A stretch of 64,000 nucleotides of DNA from Acholoe squamosa (GCA_949317995.1 OX439045.1:3930174-3994173), one strand, 5' to 3'; shown: positions 52,881 through 64,000, counted from the stretch's first letter. The notes: generated from the sequence alone by a model not told the origin. Translations and numbers: made by a program.

Positions 52881-53715
52881 TAAGACTCACAATTAAAGCA
52901 TCAACACAGCCTCAAAGATGGCCAGAACTTATACCCCATTTAGCCTGTCCAAGATTTTCAAAGGTTCTTTGTTGTCATGACAACCAGTTTCCGTTGCAAA
53001 ACTAAAAATATGTTTCAACTGAAAATAGTTGCCATGGTAAGAGACATCTAAAACTTGAGACATCCACCTCTTCAATCATATTCTACATGCAGATTCAAAT
53101 CGACAAAGGTGACTTGTTCCCTGAAATGCCCCAGGGCACAGGAAATTCTGAATATTAGTCTCCAAAAATAGGCTCAGAATCTGAATCCCCATAGCAGGGG
53201 GATCTTCTAGTTTTTACTGTTTATGGAGGTTAACATTTGAATGACTCAACCCCCTGTGGAAATATGGAGAACTAATCCCCACATTGCTGTCTGATAGGTA
53301 GATGCCTTGTGAGTGCTCATCAATTTACAGTTTAAGGGATTAGATGTCTTTGTATGCATTCCTCTCACCCCAAAGTCAACTGAAACACCACAGGGCATTG
53401 ACATCAAGTAAGAGACTGCAGTAATCCCTACCTTATATTACTAATAGGGCGTTATCAAAAGTTTGTCGACTGCCACTAATAAGAGCAGAGATGAAATAAT
53501 ATACTGCCCGGGTTAATGAAGCGATGAAATGACTAAGGGGTTTATATAACGCCCTGGGTTATAGCTGCCCCCCCCTAGTTTCACTCTAAGAAGGTTATTA
53601 TTCATATAATTCCAAGGATTTAATATTTGTTTCAAGATAGATCAATATATTCCATATTACATCTAAAGGTAAAGGTGTAAGTACCACCATGATATGCTGG
53701 ATAAGTAAACCCTTA

Positions 53716-54871
53716 CTACTTGTAGCTGCTAGGGTTAGTCTCAAGCTCCTGAACCTTCCTATTGATGATTTCCACGGATTTACTCAGTTCCTTCCACTGT
53801 GGAGAAGTCAGGACTGTCACGCCTTGTTTTGTGCACTGCCAGAATACTTGATCCACGCCCCGTCAGCTGGATCCATCCGTACTACTCGGTATAAGCTGAT
53901 CAGAGGATTCACTAGTTTGTCGTCAACTATCACACACAACCTGAGAAAAGCAATCATTTATGCTTCTACCTTAGTTGGGAGGAGAGAAAACATAAGAATT
54001 GTTTTTGGATGGAGTAACCAGGTATCTAATTCATGAATAAACACATATCTTTGAAGGTTACATGACTGACAAAAGAATGACCTGATTTCTGGTGTTGTAA
54101 GGGAAAATGGGCATTAGTGCACCTTGCACTACCCCCTTTTTCTGCCCTATAGTAAGTAACAGGTAAACTTTAATTACTATTAGCAGAGGTTAAATCAATC
54201 AAACGAAACCAATTGCAGAACCTATTAAATAGAATACAGGATAGATATTTCTTTTAAGAAAGAAAGTCATACCTTATGTCTCTAGGTAGCCCCCTCCATA
54301 TAGACTCCAACCAGCATGTGATGTCTCTCTCACGCTTCCAACCAGTCTTATCTATCAAACCCTCTATGGTGCGTTCACGCTCCAGCCCCAAGTATTCCTC
54401 CTGCTCCTTAGATAAAGCAGATGGAGTCAAACCCACAACACCCCCTGTAGCAGTAGCAGCAGCATCCACTGAATTCTTAGAGTTAGATTGAGCTGGAGAT
54501 GCTCTAGTATGAACTGGGGACACTTTAGATTTCTTAGAGGGAGTGAAGGAAACTGAACGCTTGCTCTTGACTTGAGCCTTCCATTTAATGCCCCCTTGTC
54601 TGGATGAGGATCCCTCCCTTCTCCTCTTTCTGTCTTCTGCGTCCTTCTCACCCTGAAGTTCCTCTAACTACTCCTGGTCCTCCCCTTCACCATTGTATTC
54701 ATCCTCTTCCTCCTCTTCAGTGGAGGTCCCAGTTTCCTCAACCTCTGCCTCACTCAATACAGACCTGTTGGGTTTACCCCTCCTGGACTTTGGTTGAACA
54801 TGAATGTCTTCCTCATATTCCTCACATGAATCTGAAGCTTCCAGGTCAGGTTGAGGTTCAGGTGCAGGCAT
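53716..54871 (-). pseudogene. Broken two-exon gene: acidic N-terminus, PC4-like C-terminus
   Basis: Exon 1 (about 54275-54871) starts MPAPEPQPDLEASDSCEEYE. It is rich in Glu and Asp, then in Lys, Arg and Ser (KSKRSVSFTPSKKSKVSPVH), and ends LESIWRGLPRDIR at a GTATGAC donor. Exon 2 follows a CTTTTCTCAG acceptor near 53975. It reads VDDKLVNPLISLYRVVRMD and, in a shifted frame, TKQGVTVLTSPQWKELSKSV, then stops at 53716. The order basic strand, D-G turn, K-x-G-V-x-x-L-T-x-x-Q-W-x-x-L resembles the single-stranded-DNA-binding domain of transcription coactivator p15/PC4. The exon 1 frame also holds an internal stop (TAG) about 68 codons in. This is probably a decayed gene or transposon passenger; the family call is tentative. 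Confidence 0.4.
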
Positions 54872-54946
54872 TTACTTTATGGACCATGTTCTCTTTAAAC
54901 CCACCTTTAAAGTAAAAAAAGATGATATAAGTATATTCTCCTTAGG

Positions 54947-55081
54947 GAGTGGTCATTATTTATCAACAGGGGGATGGTGGGTTTGAGTGGGGGCGTAAAA
55001 AATTCAGACCCCTCCCGAGGGGGGCTAACAAAATTTTGACCCACCACCCACCCCCTGTTGATAAATAATGACCACTCCCTT
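54947..55081. mobile_element. MITE family E, short copy with TTA flanks
   Basis: GGGAGTGGTCATTATTTATC to GATAAATAATGACCACTCCC, flanked by TTA on each side, consistent with a 3-bp target duplication. Confidence 0.88.
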
Positions 55082-55152
55082 ACCCATGGCCTAATTCAGA
55101 AAACGTCATTCCACTCTCTCATAGTGGCTTAGCCACACAAAACTCAACAGCT

Positions 55153-55758
55153 ATGAATAATACATGGATTATCACTGGATTATCCATCATGATATGGATT
55201 GCTACCAAACATGTATCTATGTATATTTGTGGTCCTGGATGTCTATGTGTGAGAGAAGAATCTACAATTCTGTGCAATGGGAAACAATTAACAAATGTTC
55301 GAAACTTTGGTCCTGGGTTTGAGTCATATTAAAAACTGATACTAAGATACAATTTCATCACAGAAGTTGAGGTTAATCGGGAATACATACTTCTGGACTT
55401 ACGCAACAAACCATTAAAGTGTAATTCAGTCTACCCAGAATGGATTTCACAGGATGCCTGTTCACGGAGTCCACACCCTGATTTACCTATTAAAGGAGAT
55501 TAAGACTCTACAACGTCAGAGACATCAAGTTTCATGAAACTTAATGTATACACGACAGGTGAAACTGAAGTTTTCACTCCTGAAAACAATAACATATTTA
55601 CCAGTACAGTGGTAATGGATATATCCCTACAAACAGACCACAGTGAATCAGATATCACAGAGAAGGCCACTACCACAGAGAGCATGGAGGTCACGACTGG
55701 ATTGCAGGACATGCAGGAGGTAGAGAAACATGACATAAGGGAGTGTTCATTTTTTTAA
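55153..55758 (+). pseudogene. Pseudogene of a leucine-rich-repeat membrane or secreted protein
   Basis: One frame starts MNNTWIITGLSIMIWIATKH (signal peptide) and enters a cysteine cap CGPGCLCVREESTILC. It continues through a short leucine-rich section with LLDLRNKPLKCNSVYPEWIS and a Cys-containing closing cap, then a Thr/Ser/Glu-rich stalk. In-frame TAA codons at 55330-55332 and 55501-55503 interrupt it, so it is not functional as it stands. Its end runs into a family E fragment at 55739. The cap style recalls the Toll-like receptor 11 kb upstream, but the sequence is not a recent copy of it. Confidence 0.6.
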
Positions 55759-55795
55759 AAACGGGGGGGGGGGTGAGTTTGCTTTGTATTTGTGG
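55739..55795. mobile_element. MITE family E, left-end fragment
   Basis: GGGAGTGTTCATTTTTTTAA followed by a long G-run and TGAGTTTG. Truncated soon after. Confidence 0.6.
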
Positions 55796-56374
55796 GCAGA
55801 ATTAAACAGGACCATTCAGCTCAAGAACTTCACTTCGCGCCGCCCGGGAGTGACCGGGTTTCCGTTTATTAATAAGGGTAATAGAGATGACTAAAAACCA
55901 TTGCAATGCCCTTCCGGGCATCCGTACATAACAGCGTGTACCGCTGTTAGACCATATAATAAAAGTGGGGAAAAATAGGAACCAAGATAACATACTCAAC
56001 AATTTGTTTTTGATTTGCTTTCCTTGGTTAGCAGCATAGAGACTATGTAGTTAGTTCTTGGTTAAGCGGTTCATAACTGCTAATATACCATTAGTGTCAT
56101 GTCTGTCCCTCCCTAACTAGTTGTTCTGATTTAGTGTTTCTGGTCTCAAGTCTTACAATGCTAAGTAATGCCCCACTGGTCCTATTATTTCTGCTTACAC
56201 TTCTGATACCATTAGGTTTCTGGCAGGTGTGAAGGCCAGGTAATATTTCCTATATGGATGGTTGATTAATGGACCTGGACCTTTTGTCTGTGTTTACTGT
56301 AGATAAGAACAAGGCTGAATGGAAGCAACAGAGGCATTTGGTGCATGTTCTTTACTACTCACACACTTACTTAT

Positions 56375-56717
56375 CCAATTGGCAAAAAAAAACGTTTTTT
56401 TCAGGCAAACGTTTTTATTTGGTTTGGATGAGAAACGTTTTAAAAAAACGTTTTTATTACGTTTTTCAAGCAAATAAAAACGTTTGCCTTTTCAACCAAT
56501 TTTCAACCAAATGAAAAGGTTTTTTATTTACATTTCTTTTACGTAAAAAACCCGTTTTTTTAACCTAAAATAAAACGTTTCATAAGAACGTCAAAAAAAC
56601 ATTTTTTGAGTACATGTTTTGACGTTATTTTAACGTTAAAAAAGAAACGTTTTACAAACTTAGGAATCAAATAAAACTTTATTTTAACGTTAAAAACGTT
56701 TTTATTCGCCAAGTGGG
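56375..56717. mobile_element. MITE family D copy
   Basis: CCAATTGGCAAAAAAAAACG to ACGTTTTTATTCGCCAAGTG; internal CAACCAATTTTCAACCAAAT is shared with copies at 29499 and 35472. Confidence 0.85.
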
Positions 56718-56719
56718 TA

Positions 56720-57830
56720 GAGTACATGACGGCTTAAATAATAGAATAACGGGCTGCTTTCACATGATGTAATATTTACATTATTCCCTCATCCACACGA
56801 GGCTTGTAGCATACTGTACATAATCAATTCATCAACCAATATCAGGGGCTGAGAACACAATGATCTCTGAGATAGACTTCCAGGTTTCTATATTTTCCTT
56901 TAAATGTGTAAAAGATAAAAGGATTATATTCAAATACTTACTCAGTAAAACATCGATCTGCTCCAAACCAGAATAGCCCACCTCCATCTAATATGCCCAG
57001 TCAGGTACCTGTGGAGGGGAGCTTAATGTGGTATGTACAGTCATGTGATATTTCTATTCTCGCCTTCAGGAGATGTGACTGGTGTCACGAATGGGGGAGG
57101 GACCAAAATAGACATCCAGCTAAATTAGTTTCATGAAGAATGTGAACTCCAACTTCAAGTTTGAAAACAATTACTACAAAAATACAGTATAACTGTTTTA
57201 CTCACAGCGTGTTTTGAAACATCGGGGAAACTCTCAGAGGCAATTGGACATTCAACATGATGTCATATTTAGTCAGCACCATAATCGCTCCCTTTAAAAA
57301 CCCTTCCCGAAACCAGTTGCTTGTCTGCAACAATCAATTTTCACTTCAATCGCAAATTATTGTCATTTCTATATTATAACTATAAAGGTGACATATTCAA
57401 TATATGAAACCTGCACATCAATTCTGACCATAATAGATGCCTCTTTCAAATGCACTCCAGTTGAGTTGGCCAGAATTTGATATTCACATGAAATACTGAT
57501 AAGAACACTACCTAAAATGTTTTTGTGGTTTACGAGATGGATATGACGAAGGAACAATAAAGTAGGAAGGGGTTTTTACTCTTTTAAGGAAATGAAACTT
57601 GACATTTCAAATAACTATTTATATAAAAAGTGCCAATTCAAATTCCATTCCACCATGGAATCTCAAGAGGGCTTGGGTACTACCTATGTGGATAAATATT
57701 GTCTTTTAGTTAACCTCAATTCTCCAAAAATTAAATCTGTCACATCAGCTTAAGTCAATGATCCATCTGCTCAAGGAGGCCGTTTCTGTATATGATACCA
57801 TTGCAAACATTTTATGATTGTATACATAAG
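56720..57830. other. Non-coding stretch
   Basis: No gene, RNA or element ends recognised. Confidence 0.45.
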
Positions 57831-57832
57831 GC

Positions 57833-57935
57833 CTGGAGGGTCTTGCCAACAGATGACGAGGGAGAACCTGTTAAATATTCCAAGAGACTACTGATAGAAA
57901 CGGGTATGGCCTAACACGTTTTCACAGTATTGACA
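57833..57935. mobile_element. MITE family G, left end only
   Basis: GCCTGGAGGGTCTTGCCAAC, then GATGACGAGGGAGAACCTG and GGTATGGCCTAACACGTTTT, aligned with the first 110 bases of the copy at 44518. No right end follows nearby. Confidence 0.7.
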
Positions 57936-58140
57936 AATAAATGTTCAATAAACAGATAGAAAAATAGACATGGCATGCTCAGGGTGAAGATCTATCCCCT
58001 TTCCTATGTCTATTATTAATGGTTGATTCATGTTAATCACAAATGCAGCTTATTTGGATGTCATAATAGCTAGGATAACGAGATTTGAAATACTTCATTG
58101 ACTGTATCATGTATTCAATGTAAGATAGAGTTAATAAATA

Positions 58141-58466
58141 GATAGAACTAAACGACCGTGGTGTACGAGGTGGCTGATCCACCCCGAGGGGTGGATCAGC
58201 CACCGAGGACACCAGGGAAGTTTAGTTCTATATTTATTTTATGTTTTTAGAGGTTTAAATAAGGAAAAATTATCAAAATCCAGTACCGTAGTTCCCCGTA
58301 CAAGCGCCGGTCCGCCATTTTGAATGTTTACATGCACCCAGAACGAGGCTGCAGTAGTGGATCAGCCGCTGTGGTGGATCGAGACACGTTACGCCACTGG
58401 GGGTGTGGCGATCGGCTCTGCAATGCTATCTCTACGGGAAGAAGTTATTCACATAAAATAAAGTGG
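58141..58466 (+). mobile_element. MITE family F, copy 3
   Basis: Begins with an 85-bp hairpin (AGAACTAAACGACCGTGGTG ... AAGTTTAGTTCT, core GGTGGATCAGCCACC) and ends GTTATTCACATAAAATAAA. Oriented opposite to the copy at 49461. Confidence 0.85.
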
Positions 58467-59305
58467 ATTCTGGAACTGCAATCCATTTACTTCTATCTTA
58501 TCTGGTAGACTGTAGGTGACATTTCAAAATACCCTCTCCAGGAAAATGAACCTGTCAAAATTACCGGCTGGTATCTCCATTCAAATTGGTCATAGTGGTC
58601 ACAAGGTGGTGCTACTGGGTGCATAGAGGCCACTGCTACTAATGAGTGATTGAACTTGCTTGCTCTTTAAAGTGTTATATCAAAGGTCTCTAGGTGACAG
58701 TAGCTCTCAGCATGTTCCCTGTCTAAGGAGGGTATTTCAAATATAATGTATCTACAAATAAATCCCCAGAACACAAATGTGGCATGAAATATTGCTATGA
58801 ATCAAAGGGTTATGTTGATAATTAGTGGTTGGCCTATGTATTGGTGGGGGTTTAGTGGGGGTGGTCTATAATAGTTAGCTAGTTACACCTTAATCCTACC
58901 AGAAAAAGTGTCCCAGGTCAGAGAGAAATGTGGGTGTTAGCAATCTTTTCCCTATCTACAATTACCCCTTTTAGTGAATGAACCAATTGTAACTTTACAT
59001 GTCCCTAAAGATCTAGACCCCTCCTGTACTACTGATAGGCTATAATGTGCCCTACATCCATTAGAGACAGCCCAGGGCATGTGTAAAGTTGAGGTCTTTA
59101 GCACTGTGACACATATGTAAGTGAATGTTGAATGAAGGGCTGTCCACCCTAGTCATAAGCACACGTCATCTTTTAGACGGCCATGCACGTTTGACTGCCT
59201 GGCTAAATGAGAATTCTTTTGGCAATACCAAAATGTGCACGTTTTACTTTTTTGGTTCTCGTTTCCCTTTTGTCAAGACCCTCCAGATGATTAATTCAGT
59301 GGTCG

Positions 59306-59566
59306 CTGGAGGGCCTTTCCAAAAACAAAACGAGATTGGCTCTTTTATAGCATAAAACGTGTACATACAAACGTGCATGATGGTATGCACGTTCTGATTG
59401 TCTTTCCAAAGGATATGCAATATGTCTCTATGGAGAAAAGCACAGGTCTGCTGGTGATAATGTGCACGTTTTATCAAATGGGAAGACGAGAATACCTTTT
59501 ATCAAAACAATTCTCTGCACGTTTCTCTATTCTGAGCTCGTTTACGTTTTGGCAAGACCCTCCAGG
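59306..59566. mobile_element. MITE family G, copy 3
   Basis: CTGGAGGGCCTTTCCAAAAA to TTGGCAAGACCCTCCAGG. A further right end, TTGTCAAGACCCTCCAG, stands just before it at 59268-59284 and belongs to another, truncated copy. Confidence 0.75.
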
Positions 59567-59600
59567 CCTAGCAAAAGTCATATCATCCCCCTCAAAAGAA

Positions 59601-59712
59601 CATGGGGAGGATAACATGGGGAGGATAACATGGGGAGGATAACATGGGGAGGATAACATGGGGAGGATAACATGGGGAGGATAACATGGGGAGGATAACA
59701 TGGGGAGGATAA
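59601..59712. repeat. 14-bp minisatellite, eight units
   Basis: Eight exact units of CATGGGGAGGATAA. Confidence 0.97.
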
Positions 59713-59749
59713 CATACTGGCCATCCAGAAGAAATGTGCCAAAGAGTCG

Positions 59750-60665
59750 AGTCAGGGTATGGTTAGCTTTTGCCCACTCAATGCCAATAGATATATCCAC
59801 GGAGAAGTCTAGTTCCATTTGGTGGACAGACCCTGCCCACTTAACACCTATTGAGTATAGATGAATACCCATTATCATCTCAACTCATCATTACCTTCAA
59901 CATGAATTGGAAAAAAAAGAAATCATTGGCATCCCTGATCTGCCATCACACCTGTATCCTCTCAATATTCCATTAATCATTTATCAGTCAAATGATTAAA
60001 TGATATGAACTTGAATGACTTTTAATTTCTATTTTCTCTTCTACATCAATACGATCTGAGTTTTAAGGTTTCCAACATTCTCTTAAAGGTTTACTTCCCC
60101 CTACACACAGATGGTTATGTAATTACTCAAACAATTTAAGTTTAAATTGACTGTTCCTGATAGGTCTTTTCATTCAGTAAGGTTTCCGCTGGTGGAACTG
60201 ATACAAACTCAATTAGATTAAGGCTTCCTGGATACAAGAGCCACATTCACCTTACTGAAATCCTGTCGAGGAAATTGTACAATTGAGGCATAAATGAGAT
60301 TTGCAGAAGAGGAGGACTGCTGGAGGAAATAATGTTTTTATAAAGGTAATTAGCTTCACTTGAAGTATATTTGTGTTACACATCGGTTTGATTTGTGTAC
60401 AATGTTATTTCCCTAATCAGAAAATTGCCAAGTGAGCTTTGATTGTAAGTAGGAAATTCAAGGATATAACAGAACACCTAGGTCTGGTTTTAACTATGGA
60501 TGCCTCATTTCCTGGACAGAACTATCCAAGTTGAAAAAAATCTGACCATAAAGAAACAATATAGATAGAATGGAACATTAAATAAATGGTATAGGTAAGA
60601 TATACGAATAACAATTGGTTAACATCAAGTGAACTTTTTATTCTATGCTTGATAAAAGAGAAGCT
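59750..60665 (-). repeat. Right arm of the old inverted duplication
   Basis: Reverse complement of 46190-47200 (see there). Private material in this arm includes about 59955-60055. Confidence 0.8.
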
Positions 60666-60669
60666 GTGA

Positions 60670-62186
60670 ACTTATAATTGCAGGATAATATTTTCCGTTC
60701 TTTAACTTCACCATGAAGCAGAAATACCATTGTGGAGTGTTTTTACCACAGATGAACCCATACTCCAAATCACCACTGGTCATGCAAACAATGATGAGGT
60801 CGTTCTTATACTTCTGTTTGCTCAAACAAATTACATGTGTACATGACCAATTAAATAATCTCATGGTATTAATTGTTTGAATCACATTTTATACCATGGT
60901 TATCACGTTCTTGAACGATTTGACGGTGCCTGGAGCTGATAATGAAGTTCGAATAGTACGCGCTAAATGAACCCATGTTGACACTTGGATTGAAACAAGA
61001 TGACAGCAAGTTGACATCAAAGATTTAATTCAATATTAAAAAAACCATAGCATTAGAAGCTTAATCGCTACACATGATGAATAATGATATTATATTCTAT
61101 CACCTACCTTTAATTCGCCATGATTTGACTTCTATATTTGACACAATTGATAATATAAAAATCGAATTGGCTTTATAAGGTAAAATAATTATTTTAATGG
61201 TTGAAACCATGGTATAAACGCCATAAATAACAAATAGAGGTGCACACAGTGATAAGAATGCACTCGGCCTTCGGCCTCGTGCTTCTTATCTGCCCATAGA
61301 ATCACCTAGTGCACCTCTGTTTGTTATATATGCCCTTAATATAGCATTATTCACCTCGGTCTCTATGGCTGACATGACCTTTGCCATCAGTTGTGACATA
61401 GCGTGTCAGCACACACTGAGTTTTCTACTGGAGGCAGGCCTGATGTCATTATAAGTACAGGGGCTGCTTATGTCTACATTCCATTGTGACAAGGGTTAAT
61501 GCCTACACCATGGCTTGATGCTGTTTTTCTTGGTGTAGAGGCCTGTTCAATTACTTCAGTCAGGACGTTCCATGTCTCACCTTCCCATGCAATAATCATT
61601 TTCTTTATTTGGTGGCCTGTTAAAAATCATAAAAAGAACATGATAACTCTCACTCAGATGAATACCCAAAAGACCTCATTTGAAACCAACCATCGATGTG
61701 ATAGCGATAGATGTACATTGTAACCAAAAGGTAGTGGGATACTGAAATGGAGTTGAATTGTAGAATGTGGAGAGAGGGAAAGTGGGAGTGTCTATAGAAA
61801 AAAAATCAGTCACATGACTGGATCTTTAATCAGTCATGTGATAAAATGTATTCTGGGTGTACGTCTGCTACTAGGTCACGTGACCCCACATTTGGGTGTA
61901 AGTAAGTCTGCTACTGGTGCAGCAAACGGGGAGAGGAGAGAGTTAATGGACAGAAGTGAGGCTTGAGAAAAGGATCACACATCCCTTGGACTTCAAATTT
62001 CAATGATATTCCTATAGACATTTTGGTGTAGTCAATTTATAAGCAAATGTCTCTGACCATGGAATATTTCTGATTGTATTCCCTGGGGTGGGACTGGTGT
62101 CTCCAATAAGGCTTATGATAAAGCTTTGTGGCAGACACCAGGGTGTGTGGTCTGGCTCTGTGGGAGACCCACCAAGGGGATTGCAT
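60670..62186. other. Non-coding stretch with a small foldback
   Basis: 61235-61325 forms a hairpin (AAATAGAGGTGCACACAGTG / CACCTAGTGCACCTCTGTTT, loop CTCGGCCTTCGGCCTCG). It lies inside a larger inverted pair, ACCATGGTTATCAC / GTTGAAACCATGGT, at 60893 and 61202. No gene seen. Confidence 0.5.
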
Positions 62187-62585
62187 TAACCCTTTAAGGG
62201 CCGCTGATGCATCTATGCATCATGCCCATTGGTCATCATGATGCTCCAATGAAGGGCTGGCAAGACTGCTCACCAGCACTTCATTGGAGCATCATGCCGA
62301 CCATTCGGGAGTATATGTCCTGGAGAAACCAGGAGTCGAACCTGGGACCCTCCAACCTGCAGGCGGAAGCTCTACCACTGAGCTACTTCCCCGTCTGACA
62401 TTCTCTACCTTCCAACTACACCTGGATCGGTATGACACACACTAGGGGAGCAGTGAAGACCAGGCAACCGGCTCCTGAGAGTCGGTCTGCCGGGTAGAGG
62501 GATTTCCGGTCCCCTACATATGTATCAACCCCATAGAGTCGGCCTAATGCTCAAATGAAGTGGTGGTGATCATGAGCAGTCTCGT
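62187..62585. mobile_element. MITE family A with a 199-bp insertion
   Basis: Starts TTAACCCTTTAAGGGCCGCT. The usual linker GGGAGTATATGT is broken after 62318 and resumes at ATATGTATCAACCCC (62518). ATATGT on both sides may be a target duplication. The insert 62319-62517 contains the tRNA-like sequence. The far end of the MITE is worn. Confidence 0.8.
62321..62392 (-). tRNA. tRNA-Cys (GCA)-like sequence
   Basis: 72 bases on the minus strand fold as a cloverleaf. The 7-bp acceptor stem is GGGGAAG / TTTCTCC (with G-T pairs). The D arm is GCTCAGTGGTAGAGC. The anticodon loop is CTGCAGG with GCA. The T arm is CCAGGTTCGACTCCTGG. The internal promoter boxes TAGCTCAGTGG and GGTTCGACTCC match consensus. 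One C-T mismatch closes the anticodon loop, and no T-run terminator follows within about 45 bases. Either a real tRNA-Cys gene or a tRNA-derived insert carried in the MITE. Confidence 0.65.
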
Positions 62586-62589
62586 ATGC

Positions 62590-63740
62590 CATACTACTGC
62601 ATTCTGTACATCAATGCAAAGTTGGTAAAATATGTAGTTCAAAGAACTAGATTTGGAGCAAATACCATAATTAGGATTGTATGTGGCCTACTTTATGAAT
62701 TGAATTAAAATCACTATTTTAAAGAATTTGTGAAAAAAAGTTGCTAGATGGCGCTTTTAGTCCAACATGTTAAAATCATTATTTCTATAATTCCTAATTG
62801 TCCATCACTCCCCATCTATAACAAGAAACATGTTTGTTAAGGCTTGAACAACAATTTTATTCTGACAATAGTTGCATGATTAATACCAGCCCTTGGTCAG
62901 TCAGAGGTAATTTGATCATTTTTAAAGCTCTCAGAATTGTTCCTGTGTGATCTTAGCTGTTAGGTCCAATATTTGGCATTATAGATATACTATTTTCCCA
63001 AGTCTGAGTAGATTTTTACATCATATTTATGGTAATTGAGAGCTTCCGTAGTAGGAGTACCCCTGGGCACAGGAATATCCTCAAAAGCTCCTCGCTTGCT
63101 TTTAAACTACATAAGTCCATCTATAAGTCATATATAGCTTTGTGAACTGAGTTTCTTTCAATGATTAAAGTGGGAAAATAAAGAAAAAATGCAGGTATGC
63201 CAATGGAGTACCTAAAACTTGCAGATAATTTTGCATGGTGCACTATGGCCAGGGTCTTTACTTGCTCCATGCATGGTGAAATATATATTCTTCTATTCAT
63301 AATAACCAAAAATCAAGCCCCCCTAAGCCTACCCCTATATCAGTTCATTTCTGGAGGCACCACCGTAGGTTACGTCTTTCGAGGAGAAGCGCTAAGCGGC
63401 GCCATTTTCGCTTGTAAAATATGAGCATTAGACTTTCGCATATTCACCACCGGAACCAGGGACACACTTCCGATCATACCGTTTCTCCCCGAAAGGGTTC
63501 ATGACCATGGTTAAGCTACATAAGCGCCACCTACAGGGTAGTGGCGTCAATACAGCCCTTGCAGCGGAGGTGGCAGGAGGGCATTTACACATCTTGTCAA
63601 CCATCCATTGGCAACAAAAGGTTAAAGTAGAGACTCTTTTCAGAGCAAGGACAGAGAGATTACAAACGATATCATACGTGGCATATTAGAGAAATTTAAC
63701 ACCACAAAGCACTGCTACACATAAATGATCACACTATGAA
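62590..63740. other. Non-coding stretch
   Basis: No recognised gene. A relatively CpG-rich patch with an ATG (63370-63600) could be the start of a neighbouring transcript, but no domain or splice donor supports it. Confidence 0.4.
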
Positions 63741-63741
63741 A

Positions 63742-63925
63742 GAGTGAGTGAGTGAGTAATAGATGTTTAACGCCATTTCCACAGCTAAGGTCATATTCAT
63801 GGCAAGAACTACATTACACAATTTACAGGGGAATGTGTCAGTGCCCGCGCATATGTGCACCACACACATCCCGAGGGGATAGGAAAGAGGAGAAATAGAC
63901 CCTTTTAAGTGGGCTAGGGAAGCCC
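63742..63925 (-). mobile_element. SINE-like family B, intact copy with 13-bp target duplication
   Basis: 184 bp, tail (GTGA-type on the plus strand) at the left. TCACACTATGAAA lies on both sides (63729-63741, 63926-63938). Confidence 0.92.
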
Positions 63926-64000
63926 TCACACTATGAAATGAGGATAGGGATACAAAATGGGATAGACCAAGACAGTCATTACAGAACCCATCAGCTTGGA

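Noticed and set aside
59474-59878. Minus-strand frame with a repeated ILPMLSSPCYPPHV peptide
   Set aside because: Created by the 14-bp minisatellite at 59601-59712.
46190-61495. A single large inverted duplication covering 46-51 kb and 58-61 kb
   Set aside because: The pairs 46.2/60.6, 49.6/58.3 and 51.3/61.4 kb are not colinear around one centre, and flanks of the MITE F copies do not match, so these are separate events.
63501-63689. Possible first exon (MTMVKLHKRHLQGSG...)
   Set aside because: CpG-rich setting only; no donor, domain or upstream promoter evidence.

Overview
This is nuclear DNA of an invertebrate animal. Coding sequence is split into short exons with consensus GT-AG borders. 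The window also holds a secreted ShK-type metalloprotease, a Toll-like receptor of the multiple-cysteine-cluster type, a Ty3/Gypsy element, LINE 3' ends, and a very dense crowd of short inverted-repeat elements (MITEs). The gene set and the repeat style fit a marine lophotrochozoan or non-vertebrate deuterostome. The species cannot be fixed from the sequence.

Layout. 1-14.2 kb (minus strand): the 3' part of an unrecognised gene for a proline-rich, C-terminally coiled-coil protein, in 14 exons; a 15th exon near 20.35 kb fits the reading phase. Its introns are packed with MITEs, some nested in one another. 14.2-20.3 kb: a worn MULE-type transposon and a LINE 3' end inside the long intron. 21.0-26.0 kb: a nearly whole, very young Ty3/Gypsy element with 167-bp LTRs and a 5-bp target duplication, followed by another LINE 3' end. 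29.25-36.1 kb (plus): a seven-exon gene for a 363-residue secreted metalloprotease-like protein ending in a ShK domain. 36.1-38.2 kb: three MITEs in a row, the last expanded into a 34-bp satellite of 40 units. 40.9-43.9 kb (plus): an intronless Toll-like receptor whose frame meets a TAA inside the TIR domain. 44-64 kb: no convincing intact gene, but many MITEs, a broken two-exon gene with a PC4-like end, an LRR-protein pseudogene, an old 1-kb inverted duplication and a tRNA-Cys-like sequence lodged in a MITE.

The two well-supported complete loci (ShK metalloprotease, Toll-like receptor) are unlinked in function; nothing suggests an operon or shared pathway. The most unusual content is structural. 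One palindromic MITE family (called A here) has twice thrown off the same 34-bp tandem repeat. Several elements preserve their own insertion history: target duplications, an empty site in cis, and a SINE inside a MITE. In the metalloprotease gene a splice acceptor has been tandemly triplicated. Family letters A-K are local labels; no database was consulted.
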